Source: Bacteroidales bacterium (lineage in GTDB: Bacteria > Bacteroidota > Bacteroidia > Bacteroidales > WCHB1-69). From it: a DNA stretch of 64,000 nt. Numbering within the stretch: position 1 is the stretch's first letter; each line of letters begins with the position of its first letter. A program made the translations under genes and the position numbers. Under the pieces are notes generated by a model. It ran no database searches. It was not told where the DNA came from and was given only the letters and a program-made list of their open reading frames with translations. Location of the stretch: NCBI GenBank assembly GCA_024685175.1, contig JAIKWD010000033.1, positions 62,001-126,000 of the forward strand, read 5' to 3'. Positions 33,134 to 42,406 of the stretch are shown here, one piece after another.

Positions 33134-34621
33134 CCTTTGAATCAGGGCTCTCAGGTAATTACGATTCATCAAGACTAATACTCCTAGGTACACAACCAAA
33201 ATAATGGTGTTAACCACTATGCGCACCCACATACCGGTGACGTGCAATCCTTTGTTAATCAGCACACTCAAAAAATATACGCCAACGGCCAACAGGATAT
33301 AGAAGCACACCTTCTTCACGTTGTAGTCCACGTGGTAATATTTCTGGCCAAGGAGATAGGAGACCACCATCATTACAAAATAACAAACGAAGGTCGTCCA
33401 CGCAGCACCCATATAGTCGAAGCGCGGGATAAGCAACATATTGAGGCCCACGGTGATAACCGCACCCAAAAGGGCGATGTAGGCTCCGTATTTGGTCTGG
33501 CCCGTCAACTTGTACCAAATGGACAAGTTGTAGAAAATACCAAGAAACAGATTGGCCAGCAACAAGATAGGCACCACAGGCAAGCCCACGCGATAGGCGG
33601 GTCCCACAAAATACTGCACAATGTCGATATAGAGCATGATGCCCACAAAAATGATGGAACAGACAAACACGAAGGCAGTCATCACCTCAGCATAAGTATC
33701 CTTGGCATCCTTATCTTTGGATTTGCTAAAAAAGAAAGGCTCCGCAGCGTATTTGAATGCCTGCACGAAGATAGTCATCATGATAGAGATCTTGTAGCAG
33801 GCGCTGTAAATGCCCACGGAGGCTTGCGGGTCTGGCTGTGTGGAGAAATACTTGAGCAGCACACGGTCCATCGTCTCGTTCACGATGCCAGCCAAACCAA
33901 GAATGAGCAACGGAAAGGCATAGCGGAACATCTTCTTCCACAAAGTCCAGTCGAAGACGTATTTCTGCTTGAAAATGCTCGGGAAGAGCATCAGCAATGT
34001 AACTACGGATGCTATCAGATTAGCGATGAAGATGTACCCAACTCCAATTTCGGGGTTGTATATCGTACGAATAAAGGATGAGTCCGGATTCTTCGTCAAC
34101 AGATACGGGCAAAGCAACAAGAAGAAGAGGTTGAAGAGCACGTTAACCACGATGTTGGTGATCTTCACAGCCGCAAAACGAAACGCCTGGTTCAGATGAC
34201 GCAGACGAGCGAAGAAGATGGAGGTAAGGGCGTCCACGCCGATGATAACGGAGAACCATACCACATACTCCGGATGGTCCGGGTATTTCAGCCATCCCGC
34301 TATATTGCCTTTAAAACAGTAGCAGAGCACGATGAAAAGCGTGGAGGTCACCAGCAACGAGGTCACAATGGTGGTGTATACCTTGTTCTTGATTTCTTCG
34401 TCACGGGAAAAGTTGAAGAAGGCTGTCTCCATACCATAGGTCAGGATAACGACAAAGAGACTGGTCCACGCGTACAGTTCGCCCACCACGCCGTACTGAG
34501 AGGCGTTGGCGAAGATGTATGTATGAAGCGGCACCAATAGATAGTTGAGCAAACGACTCAAGATATTCGTGGCACCATAGACTACGGTTTGTCCGGCTAA
34601 CTGCTTGATTGAACTAGACAT
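33128..34621 (-). CDS. Polysaccharide flippase (Wzx/MATE-like)
   Basis: A 497-aa inner-membrane protein with about 14 hydrophobic helices, starting SSSIKQLAGQTVVYGATNILSR, the typical Wzx/RfbX opening where a short amphipathic helix leads into TM1. NLFFLLLCPYLLTKNP and GLAGIVNETMDRVLLKYF (TM7/8 region) are also characteristic of the lipopolysaccharide biosynthesis flippase family. It probably moves lipid-linked oligosaccharides or peptidoglycan-type precursors across the membrane. It is not embedded in a glycan cluster here; the initiating transferase is 12 kb away. Confidence 0.9.
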   Translation of the reverse strand: MSSSIKQLAGQTVVYGATNILSRLLNYLLVPLHTYIFANASQYGVVGELYAWTSLFVVILTYGMETAFFNFSRDEEIKNKVYTTIVTSLLVTSTLFIVLCYCFKGNIAGWLKYPDHPEYVVWFSVIIGVDALTSIFFARLRHLNQAFRFAAVKITNIVVNVLFNLFFLLLCPYLLTKNPDSSFIRTIYNPEIGVGYIFIANLIASVVTLLMLFPSIFKQKYVFDWTLWKKMFRYAFPLLILGLAGIVNETMDRVLLKYFSTQPDPQASVGIYSACYKISIMMTIFVQAFKYAAEPFFFSKSKDKDAKDTYAEVMTAFVFVCSIIFVGIMLYIDIVQYFVGPAYRVGLPVVPILLLANLFLGIFYNLSIWYKLTGQTKYGAYIALLGAVITVGLNMLLIPRFDYMGAAWTTFVCYFVMMVVSYLLGQKYYHVDYNVKKVCFYILLAVGVYFLSVLINKGLHVTGMWVRIVVNTIILVVYLGVLVLMNRNYLRALIQRK

Positions 34622-34655
34622 TGGAAGAATTAGGGATTAGAAATGAAAAACACAA
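34622..34655. repeat. Short AGAATTA/GGGATTA heptamer run
   Basis: AGAATTA-GGGATTA-GAAATGA, three 7-bp units related to the TAGGAAT motif, in the 34-bp space upstream of the flippase gene. Confidence 0.5.
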
Positions 34656-35417
34656 TCAATGATATCCTTTACGTGAACCAAAATCATAGGCAAGGTAAGC
34701 ACAAAGGTAGAATTTTTTCGTCGGGTTATTCGCCATTTGTTGGATGAACGGGAATACCATATCAATGCTCAGGCCAACTTCAAGAGCTTGCACTTTATAG
34801 TCATCCCTGGCAAACTCAAAGTTAAAGCCCGTCTTGGCATAGAATCCTGGTCTAAAGATAGTTTGGAGGATACCCGTATAGAATGGGGCGCCACCGATCA
34901 CGTTGTTGAGGTTATGCTTGGCAGGATCGAAGCGTACGATTTCTGAAAAACCAGTATTATAATTGAGCACTTCCACATAGTTGGGGATGCCCATACCGAT
35001 GGCTGGGCCGGCGGAAAGAGAATACTTGACCTGTACGCCACCCCAATAGGGCTTGGTATGCAAGGTGCGTTGATAGCCATATCCCCCACGCAAGAAAAAA
35101 AGGGTGTAGAGTTGACCATAACGGCAAGGACGCACCCCTTCATACAAGACGTTTACGGAGCGTACCGACTTGGGGTGTTTGTTGTAAAGGAACTCTACCT
35201 CCCAAAAATGTTTGTTGTAAAGGTCGGGGGTGCGACCATGTTGGAAGCCGACCCCAAAGCCATTCGTTGTAAGAAAAATCTCGCCGTTCCCTTCTTTGAG
35301 TGTCACATCGTGATAAAACTCGCCGACTTCCTGTGCATGTGCGCCCAGGAAGAGGCCGGCCAAGAGCATCATCATCGCCAGCCCACGCGAACCGCTACGA
35401 GCCGATCGAAATGACAT
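34656..35417 (-). CDS. Conserved outer-membrane beta-barrel protein
   Basis: A 253-aa exported protein. The signal peptide (LAMMMLLAGLFLGAHAQ) follows an Arg-rich start; the reading could also begin at the internal Met of the MMM run. The mature part has repeated amphipathic beta-strands with aromatic girdles (YNKHFWEVEFLYNKHP, LYTLFFLRGGYGYQ, FYLCAYLAYDF) and no globular catalytic motif. This pattern is common for a conserved Bacteroidota barrel of unknown function. It is co-oriented with a 44-aa lipoprotein gene 3 nt upstream and shares its promoter. Confidence 0.75.
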   Translation of the reverse strand: MSFRSARSGSRGLAMMMLLAGLFLGAHAQEVGEFYHDVTLKEGNGEIFLTTNGFGVGFQHGRTPDLYNKHFWEVEFLYNKHPKSVRSVNVLYEGVRPCRYGQLYTLFFLRGGYGYQRTLHTKPYWGGVQVKYSLSAGPAIGMGIPNYVEVLNYNTGFSEIVRFDPAKHNLNNVIGGAPFYTGILQTIFRPGFYAKTGFNFEFARDDYKVQALEVGLSIDMVFPFIQQMANNPTKKFYLCAYLAYDFGSRKGYH

Positions 35418-35420
35418 CGG

Positions 35421-35555
35421 CTACTCAACTGGGGTCTCGGGCGCTTGATAGTAAGTATAATGGCCGTATGCGGCACATTTGTGCTGCGTGTCACAAGCAG
35501 AGAACACGGCTATAGCACAAAAAAACATGGCTATCAATACAATAATCTTTTTCAT
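35421..35555 (-). CDS. 44-aa lipoprotein
   Basis: A very small lipoprotein starting MKKIIVLIAMFFC, with lipobox VFSAC (Cys21) and a mature part of only 24 residues (CDTQHKCAAYGHYTYYQAPE and a few more). The Cys-Ala-Ala-Tyr-Gly-x-Tyr stretch resembles small conserved Bacteroidota lipoproteins. It has its own TATCTTTG promoter 25 bp upstream and runs into the beta-barrel gene after a 3-nt gap, so both form an operon. The function is unknown; a barrel partner is plausible. Confidence 0.72.
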   Translation of the reverse strand: MKKIIVLIAMFFCAIAVFSACDTQHKCAAYGHYTYYQAPETPVE

Positions 35556-35579
35556 TTTCGTTATATTTTTTTAAGCGTG

Positions 35580-35587
35580 CAAAGATA
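35580..35587 (-). promoter_or_regulatory. -7 promoter element for the small lipoprotein/barrel pair
   Basis: CAAAGATA on the plus strand is TATCTTTG on the minus strand, preceded on that strand by an AT-rich tract, 25 bp upstream of the lipoprotein ATG. Confidence 0.7.
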
Positions 35588-35635
35588 ATTATTTTTCAAA
35601 GAGGATAATAATCAGACTATCATTTTATCAAAAAG

Positions 35636-37096
35636 TTGAACCTCAAAAGATTATATATCACACTTTTATGTTGTCTTTTCGTTTGCGACCTTTTCGCCCA
35701 ACGGAAATCCTCCACCATTGATTCCATCTCATCTCTGTCTGATTATCCCGCTCAGGCCGAACGTATCATCCGCAACTTGGAAAACCATGGTTATCCTTTC
35801 GCCTCCGTGGCTCTCAAGACTGCCGATGTTGAAAACGGCGACATGACACCTATTATTGTCATCGATTCAAACATTTTTGTCACTTTTGACAGCATTGTGC
35901 TAAAAGGAGACGTAAAATTGTCAAAAAGATTTCTGCGCCCCTATCTTGGTTTGCGCAAGGGGATGCCCTACAACGAGCAGTTGATGCAAGCGGTGGACGC
36001 CAAGTTGGCAGAGCTGCCCTTCGCCACGGTCTTGCAGCCCTCCGGCGTTTCGTTTGTGAAAGACAAGGCCTACCTGTACGTCTATCTCGGCCAGCGACGC
36101 ACCAACCAGTTTGACGGCTACGTGGGGCTCGTGCCCGTGGACGAGCGCAACGGCAAAGTGGCTGTGAGCGGCGACCTGTCGCTGGCCCTGCAGAACATTT
36201 TCCGCATTGGCGAGAGTATCGGGCTACACTGGTACAGCAGCGAACGCAAGTCGCAGCACCTCGACGTGGCCGTGCGGTTTCCGTACCTCTTCGGCACGCG
36301 CTTCGGCGCCGAAGGAACCTTCCTGCTCGACAAGAAAGACACCTCTTACCTCAACCTCAACTTCCGTGTCGGCATCCCCTACTCTTTCCTTAACAACAGC
36401 TATATAGAACCTTATTTCGACTATACCAGCTCATCAATTCTCAATCCTGCATTGCTTCAGTTTGATAGCGACTCGGGATACATCGACTTCCACAAGACCG
36501 CTTATGGGCTCAAAGTGCACTATCGCAAGCTCGACTACGTCTTCAATCCCCGACGTGGCGTTGACCTGTACGGAGATCTCTCTGCCGGTCGCCGTCGCAT
36601 CCTTGCCAATCAACATGTCAATCCAGAACAATACACTGATTTGCAAATGGTTAAAACAACCTACAGCGTCATGGGTTCTGTACAAGGCTACCTTCCCATC
36701 GGGCGAAGGTTTGTCATCACTCCTCGTATCCAAGCCGGCTCACTATTGGCCGGGCCTCACTATTTCAACGAGTTGTTCAAGATTGGCGGCCCCGACCGCA
36801 TCCGCGGTTTTAATCCCAACGACCTCTACGCTTCCACCTACCTGTTATATTCTGCCGAGGTTCGCTTCCTATTCGGTAAAAATTCTTTTGCCAACATCTT
36901 CTTTGACGGCGGCGTTTATGAGCAACAGATGGAGAAAATGTATCTGTTTGATACCCCTTTCGGCTTTGGTGCAGGTATTCATCTGGCGGTCAGATCCGGC
37001 ATCTTCTACCTCGAGTATGCCCTCGGTCGCCAACAAAACAATCCTTTATCATTAAAAACCGGTAAGATACACTTCGGAATAAAGGTGGAGTTCTAA
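35636..37096 (+). CDS. BamA/TamA-family outer membrane protein
   Basis: A 486-aa surface-antigen (D15) family protein. A signal peptide (1-22, KRLYITLLCCLFVCDLFAQ) requires a TTG start, because no ATG precedes it in frame. One POTRA-like domain (about 70-140; DSIVLKGDVKLSKRFLRPYLGLRKGMPY) is followed by a 16-stranded-type barrel (about 160-486) with the C-terminal hallmark KIGGPDRIRGFNPNDLYAS, an Arg-Gly-Phe motif. The short POTRA region is unlike BamA proper, which has five, so it is a smaller Omp85 paralogue, perhaps inserting or exporting a specific protein. Divergent from the small lipoprotein/barrel operon. Confidence 0.85.
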   Translation: MNLKRLYITLLCCLFVCDLFAQRKSSTIDSISSLSDYPAQAERIIRNLENHGYPFASVALKTADVENGDMTPIIVIDSNIFVTFDSIVLKGDVKLSKRFLRPYLGLRKGMPYNEQLMQAVDAKLAELPFATVLQPSGVSFVKDKAYLYVYLGQRRTNQFDGYVGLVPVDERNGKVAVSGDLSLALQNIFRIGESIGLHWYSSERKSQHLDVAVRFPYLFGTRFGAEGTFLLDKKDTSYLNLNFRVGIPYSFLNNSYIEPYFDYTSSSILNPALLQFDSDSGYIDFHKTAYGLKVHYRKLDYVFNPRRGVDLYGDLSAGRRRILANQHVNPEQYTDLQMVKTTYSVMGSVQGYLPIGRRFVITPRIQAGSLLAGPHYFNELFKIGGPDRIRGFNPNDLYASTYLLYSAEVRFLFGKNSFANIFFDGGVYEQQMEKMYLFDTPFGFGAGIHLAVRSGIFYLEYALGRQQNNPLSLKTGKIHFGIKVEF

Positions 37097-37106
37097 TCAT
37101 TTTTCG

Positions 37107-37114
37107 TACTTTTG
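37107..37114 (+). promoter_or_regulatory. -7 promoter element for hisS
   Basis: TACTTTTG followed by CAGC, 26 bp before the hisS ATG. Confidence 0.65.
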
Positions 37115-37140
37115 CAGCGATAAAGTAAAATAGACTTTCT

Positions 37141-38505
37141 ATGAATATTGTTAAACCTTCCATTCCCAAAGGAACCCGAGACTTCACGCCCACCGAGATG
37201 ATGCGGCGCAACTACATATTCGACACCATTCGTTCTGTGTTTTACAAGCATGCCTACTTACCCATAGAGACCCCATCCATGGAGAACCTCTCCACCCTGA
37301 TGGGCAAATACGGGGAGGAAGGCGACCGCCTGCTCTTCAAAATCTTAAACTCCGGCGACTTCACCAAAGGGGTTGACTTCAACGACAATGATATGTCCGT
37401 CAACAAGCTGGCCACCAAATTGTGTGAAAAGGGCTTGCGTTACGACTTGACCGTGCCTTTCGCCCGCTTCGTGGTGCAGCACCAGAATGAGATCACCTTC
37501 CCGTTCAAGCGCTACCAGATGCAGCCGGTATGGCGCGCCGACCGTCCTCAGAAGGGCCGTTACCGCGAGTTCTACCAGTGCGACGCCGATATCATCGGCA
37601 GCACCTCATTGCTCAATGAGGCCGAGTTGGTGGAAATCACGGACGAGATCTTCCGCAAGTTCGGCATCGCCGTGGTGATGAAAATCAACAACCGCAAGAT
37701 CCTCTCCGGCATCGCCGAAGTTGTGGGAGCCTCCGACAAGGTCACCGACCTGTGTGTCTGCATGGACAAACTCGACAAGATCGGCCAGGAGGCCGTTTGC
37801 GCCGAGATGCTCGAGCGTGGCATCTGCGACGAAGCCATCGGCAAGCTCCAGCCCATCTTCAACTTCGGAGAATTGAGCAATGCCGACAAGATTGGCAAAC
37901 TCAAGGATTTGTTGGCCGGAAGCGAGATCGGCATGCAAGGCGTGGAAGAGCTCGTCACCGTCCTCGACTATGTTAAGGACATGGGTCTGGCCACAGAGTT
38001 GGAAATCGACATCACATTGGCCCGCGGGTTGAACTACTACACTGGCGCCATCTTCGAGGTCAAGGCCAAGGATGCCGCCATGGGCAGCATTTCCGGTGGC
38101 GGCCGCTACGACAATCTCACTGGCATCTTCGGTTTGAAGAACATGTCGGGCGTAGGCATCTCCTATGGCGCTGAGCGCATCTACGACGTGCTCAACGAAC
38201 TCAACCTGTTCCCCGCCGAGATCCTGAACCCCGTCAAGGTCTTCTTCGTCAATTTCGGTGGTGAAGATGAAAAGTACGCCTTAAATGCCTTGCGCACCAT
38301 CCGTAATGCGGGCATCTCCGGCGAAATCTATCCCGACCATGCCAAGATCGGCAAGCAGATGTCCTACGCCAACGCCAAAGCCATCCCCTTCGTTGTGATG
38401 GCTGGCGAAAACGAACGCAAAAATAACACCTTCACCGTCAAAGACATGAACTCGGGGACTCAAACCGAACTCAGTCTTGACGAATTGATGGGAAAGATAA
38501 GATAA
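37141..38505 (+). CDS. hisS: Histidyl-tRNA synthetase
   Basis: Charges tRNA-His. The 454-aa class II enzyme has [13 protein letters not shown] (about 9-21), the motif 2 region [25 protein letters not shown], motif [15 protein letters not shown] (HisA signature), and motif 3 [11 protein letters not shown] and [13 protein letters not shown]-terminal anticodon domain (about 360-454) begins at [12 protein letters not shown]. Length is normal. DUF389 follows after 21 nt and may be co-transcribed. Confidence 0.97.
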   Translation: MNIVKPSIPKGTRDFTPTEMMRRNYIFDTIRSVFYKHAYLPIETPSMENLSTLMGKYGEEGDRLLFKILNSGDFTKGVDFNDNDMSVNKLATKLCEKGLRYDLTVPFARFVVQHQNEITFPFKRYQMQPVWRADRPQKGRYREFYQCDADIIGSTSLLNEAELVEITDEIFRKFGIAVVMKINNRKILSGIAEVVGASDKVTDLCVCMDKLDKIGQEAVCAEMLERGICDEAIGKLQPIFNFGELSNADKIGKLKDLLAGSEIGMQGVEELVTVLDYVKDMGLATELEIDITLARGLNYYTGAIFEVKAKDAAMGSISGGGRYDNLTGIFGLKNMSGVGISYGAERIYDVLNELNLFPAEILNPVKVFFVNFGGEDEKYALNALRTIRNAGISGEIYPDHAKIGKQMSYANAKAIPFVVMAGENERKNNTFTVKDMNSGTQTELSLDELMGKIR

Positions 38506-38526
38506 CCCCTTTTTCAACCGACCACA

Positions 38527-39717
38527 ATGGCCAACGATACTAAAAAAGGCGACATAAAGGAGAGATTCCTCCGCATTCTCAAGATTGCCTGGCGAAAAGT
38601 CAAGGAATACACCCGAATCAAAGAGGATACGGACTACGAAGCCACCGTTGACTCCATCTCCGGGAGCGTGGAGTTCAAGGGATTCAACGTATGGATCCTA
38701 TTCTTCGCCATCATCGTGGCTTCTGTCGGACTCAATGTCAATTCCACAGCCGTCATCATCGGCGCCATGTTGATTTCTCCGTTGATGGGGCCTATCAATG
38801 GTATCGGTTTGGCTATCGGCATCTCCGATGAAAAGCTGCTCCAAAAGTCACTCAAGAATCTGGCCATTATGGTAGGCATCAGTTTGGTGGCCTCCACACT
38901 GTATTTCCTGTTGTCGCCCATCAACGACGCACGTTCGGAGTTGTTGGCGCGTACGCAGCCCACCATCTTTGACGTGTTCATCGGCTTTTTCGGAGGGTTG
39001 GCAGGTATTGTGGCCACCTCTCGCAAGTCGCAGTCCGTCACCGTCATCTCAGGCGTGGCCATTGCCACAGCCCTCATGCCGCCATTGTGCACCGCAGGTT
39101 TCGGCATCGCAACAGGTCAGATATGGTACTTTCTCGGCGCTTTCTACCTCTTCTTCATCAACTCCTTCTTCATCGCGCTGGCCACCTTTATCACCGTTCG
39201 GCTGCTCGGATTCCCGCAAGTCCGATATGTCGATGAAGCCCAATCCCGAAAGGTGAAACGTATAACCACCATCTTCACCATTATCGTATTGGTACCCAGC
39301 ATATTCCTAGCCGCGGATGTAATCAAGGAGGCCGCCTTCAACACCCAGACCATCAAGTTCGTCAACGACATCCAAGAAAGCGAGATGTTCAAAGATACTC
39401 AACTGCTCAAGGCCGACCGCGAGTACCACCACCGAAGCCAAAATGTCACCCTCACGCTCATAGGCAAGCCGCTGGACCAAACACAAGTATTCCAACTCCA
39501 AGAACTTCTCAACAAAGAATACGGCCAAAAAACCGCCAACCTCATCGTCAAGCAGTCCTCCGGAGCCAGCATTGATGTAAAACAACAAAACGAAGTCATT
39601 GAAAACCTCATAGACAAAAAGGACGAGACCATCCGTCAACAGGATTCCATCATCCATGAGTTACAACGTCAATTGCAAGAGGTGAAAAGCAAAGAAGGAA
39701 CTGAAAAAAATAACTGA
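38527..39717 (+). CDS. DUF389 (TIGR00341) membrane protein
   Basis: A 396-aa protein. The core (about 60-260) has six or seven hydrophobic helices with the family's conserved SVGLNVNSTAVIIGAMLISPL and GVAIATALMPPLCTAGFGIA. The C-terminal part is cytosolic or periplasmic and ends in a coiled coil (DKKDETIRQQDSIIHELQRQ). DUF389 proteins are widespread with no agreed function. Downstream of hisS on the same strand. Confidence 0.88.
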   Translation: MANDTKKGDIKERFLRILKIAWRKVKEYTRIKEDTDYEATVDSISGSVEFKGFNVWILFFAIIVASVGLNVNSTAVIIGAMLISPLMGPINGIGLAIGISDEKLLQKSLKNLAIMVGISLVASTLYFLLSPINDARSELLARTQPTIFDVFIGFFGGLAGIVATSRKSQSVTVISGVAIATALMPPLCTAGFGIATGQIWYFLGAFYLFFINSFFIALATFITVRLLGFPQVRYVDEAQSRKVKRITTIFTIIVLVPSIFLAADVIKEAAFNTQTIKFVNDIQESEMFKDTQLLKADREYHHRSQNVTLTLIGKPLDQTQVFQLQELLNKEYGQKTANLIVKQSSGASIDVKQQNEVIENLIDKKDETIRQQDSIIHELQRQLQEVKSKEGTEKNN

Positions 39718-39725
39718 AATTTATA

Positions 39726-40196
39726 ATGATTAAGTCTCGAATTCTGGTTTTATTGCTGATTTTAGCAGGTTATCTTTCCTGTACGGCGCAGACGAATGTA
39801 GAAATACATTTTCGTGATGCTGGCAGCCAGACATTCACTGTTGATAATACTGGGAAACTCTATTTTGACAATGGCTATCTCATTGTCGATGAGGGTCATG
39901 CAGTTCCTGTTTCCTTTGCCATCCCCGACATCCAGAAAATCTTATTCTCCTCACCCACAGACATTAACGACATCTCCGCACAGGGGTGCCGCATCTACCC
40001 TAACCCCGCTTCATCATTCATCAAGATAGAAAACGAAACCGGGATCGAATCATTCTACCAACTCTTTGCCTTAGACGGCCGCCTGTTAATGTCTGGAAAA
40101 TGTTCCAACAACGAATCTATAACCATCAGCGATTTACCGCAAGGCTTATACTTGCTTAGAATAAACAGTCAAACCTTCAAAATCAGCAAATTATGA
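39726..40196 (+). CDS. Short secreted protein with T9SS type A sorting domain
   Basis: A 156-aa exported protein: signal peptide (1-21, LSCTAQ), a small beta domain (about 24-75; VEIHFRDAGSQTFTVDNTGK then IPDIQKILFS), and a sorting tail (about 85-156) starting IYPNPASSFIKI and ending KISKL. The small domain resembles the N-terminus of the following 728-aa protein (both read L/I-H-x-x-x-x-G-S-x-x-F and later D-I-x-K/S-I-x-F-S). Its last codons overlap that gene's ATG by 4 nt. Function unknown. Confidence 0.83.
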   Translation: MIKSRILVLLLILAGYLSCTAQTNVEIHFRDAGSQTFTVDNTGKLYFDNGYLIVDEGHAVPVSFAIPDIQKILFSSPTDINDISAQGCRIYPNPASSFIKIENETGIESFYQLFALDGRLLMSGKCSNNESITISDLPQGLYLLRINSQTFKISKL

Positions 40197-42379
40197 AAAA
40201 GATGATGCTTTTCTTGATGGTTTTGGCTTTCACGCTTCCCATCAAGGCCCAAGAGATTTTACATTTATACAACAATGGTTCTGTGATTTTCGAGAAATCC
40301 ACCGAAGACATTGACAGCATTTATTTTCGTAGCACTAACTCCTTGTTCTCTTTTGACAACGACTTGATGACCTTTTCCACCTCAACCATCGACAGTATCA
40401 CTTTCAGTCAAGACAGCCTCATTGAGCCTAACGAGGAGATTCGCATCATCTGGGATGGCGATAATGTCACCATCATCAACCCCATGGCCAATCAGGGTGT
40501 TTCCATATCCAACAATGGCGGAAAGGTAACCGTAACCTCGACAGCCAATGTCCAAGATCTTGTCTATCATCTCTCCGGAAGTACTTCCAACGGCTATTTG
40601 TATTTTACCCCGAACAAAAGATTCACCCTATCCTTGGATGGCGTGTCCATCACCAACCCTTCTGGTCCGGCTATCGATATTTTAGTCGACAAGGCGGTCT
40701 CCATCACGACGAAGAGCGGCACACAGAACTACCTGAACGACGGCAGCAACAATTCCAAGAAAGCCACTTTGCAGAGTAAAGGACAGATCATTTTCCACGG
40801 CACCGGCACCTTGACACTTAACGGTAACGTCCGCAACGCCATCCATAGCGATGACTTTGTCGTGATGAACAGTGGCAATGTAGCGGTTGCTTCAGCCGTA
40901 GCCGATGGCATCCACTGCGACTATTTCATCATGAACGGTGGGCATCTCACCGTAACCTCCTCGGGAGATGGTATAGACGGTGATTCTGGTTACATCACTA
41001 TCAACGATGGCACACTATCGGTCAACACTTCGGGAGCCAATGGCAAAGGTCTCAAGTGCGACAGCACCTTGATGATCAATGGTGGTGACGTCGAAGTTGT
41101 CCATAGCGGCAACCAAAGCAAAGGGATTAAGAGCGCCCAAGCCATTTTCATCCATGGGGGCACGCTGGGGGTCACCTCATCCGGGACCACCGTGTTGGAG
41201 AGCACCGACACGGGCAACGACCCTTCCTACTGTTCTGCCATCTCGTGCAATGGTGTAGTACACATTACTGGCGGTGACATCACCATCAACCTCCCGACCA
41301 GCAATGCTGGAGGACGTGGCATCAGCGCCGACGACACCGTTAGCGTAACGGGCGGCACGCTTCACATTGAGACTCATGGCAATGGAGCCGTTTACACTGT
41401 CAGCGGCAACACTAAGGATTCATACACCTCAGCTTGTATCAAGAGCGACGTCTGCGTGAAACTTACGGGCGGCGACATCTCATGCACCAGTACGGGAACT
41501 GGAGGCAAGGGCATCAACAGCAAGGGCAGCGTTATCATCGGCGATGTCGGTGCATCTGACTCCGACGTCGTTGTCAACATAACCACTTCCGGCGCACACA
41601 TCACCGTGTCATCAGGAGGCGGCTGGTGGGGCGGAGGCGAAGGCGAATATGCCAATCCTAAAGGCATCAAAGCCGATGGCGAGCTAACCATCAATGGGGG
41701 AACCGTCACCGTCAACTGCACACAAACCACCGATGGCGGTGAATGTCTCTCCAGCGCAGGTCATATCAACATCCATGGAGGGCAGGTCAGCACCATTTCC
41801 GCATACGACGACGCCATCCAGAGCAGCACACGCATCAACATTACGGGGGGCACCATCTACGCCGGCTCCAATCATAACGATGGCATTGACTGCAACGGGC
41901 GAATATATATCAGCGGTGGTTTCATCATAGCCTCGGCCACCACCACACCCGAAGAATCCTTTGACACCAACGACTCTATTTTTTCCATAACAGGCGGCAC
42001 GATGATCGGCACCGCGCCTAACGGAATGTTCACGAATCCAACAGCCAGCGCTTGTACCCAACACTCTCTCAAATACACGGGCAGCAGCAACAATGCCGTG
42101 CAGATCATCCGCAACAGCGACAACACTGTGATCCTCACCTTCAAAATCCCATCCCTCAGTGGCGGCGGTGGCGGTCCCGGCGGTTGGGGCGGCAGCAGCA
42201 ATGCCGCTTTATTCTTCAGCAGCCCTGAACTCATTCAAGGTTCCTATACCCTCAAATACGGCGGCACCATCAACGGCGGCACCGACTTTCACAACTATTA
42301 TACAGGAGCCACATACTCCGGAGGCAGCAATAAATCTTTCACGGTTGGTTCTGGCTATTCCATAACAACAGTACAATAA
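40193..42379 (+). CDS. Beta-helix carbohydrate-binding domain protein (Cthe_2159-like)
   Basis: A 728-aa exported protein with signal peptide (1-19, LPIKAQ). From about residue 110 to 560 it is built of repeated right-handed beta-helix coils, such as GDGIDGDSGYITINDGTLSV, KGLKCDSTLMINGGDVEV and GIDCNGRIYISGGFIIA. This is the Cthe_2159-type fold that binds polygalacturonate and calcium, and it has many Asp/Asn turns. A Gly-rich linker (SSGGGWWGGGEGEYANP) lies near 467-483. No sorting domain is visible at the C-terminus, unlike its overlapping partner. Possibly exported or exposed through the partner; pectin-like binding is an inference from family. Confidence 0.85.
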   Translation: MKKMMLFLMVLAFTLPIKAQEILHLYNNGSVIFEKSTEDIDSIYFRSTNSLFSFDNDLMTFSTSTIDSITFSQDSLIEPNEEIRIIWDGDNVTIINPMANQGVSISNNGGKVTVTSTANVQDLVYHLSGSTSNGYLYFTPNKRFTLSLDGVSITNPSGPAIDILVDKAVSITTKSGTQNYLNDGSNNSKKATLQSKGQIIFHGTGTLTLNGNVRNAIHSDDFVVMNSGNVAVASAVADGIHCDYFIMNGGHLTVTSSGDGIDGDSGYITINDGTLSVNTSGANGKGLKCDSTLMINGGDVEVVHSGNQSKGIKSAQAIFIHGGTLGVTSSGTTVLESTDTGNDPSYCSAISCNGVVHITGGDITINLPTSNAGGRGISADDTVSVTGGTLHIETHGNGAVYTVSGNTKDSYTSACIKSDVCVKLTGGDISCTSTGTGGKGINSKGSVIIGDVGASDSDVVVNITTSGAHITVSSGGGWWGGGEGEYANPKGIKADGELTINGGTVTVNCTQTTDGGECLSSAGHINIHGGQVSTISAYDDAIQSSTRINITGGTIYAGSNHNDGIDCNGRIYISGGFIIASATTTPEESFDTNDSIFSITGGTMIGTAPNGMFTNPTASACTQHSLKYTGSSNNAVQIIRNSDNTVILTFKIPSLSGGGGGPGGWGGSSNAALFFSSPELIQGSYTLKYGGTINGGTDFHNYYTGATYSGGSNKSFTVGSGYSITTVQ

Positions 42380-42406
42380 CGAGAAACTACAATAATCCAT
42401 CTTGAC

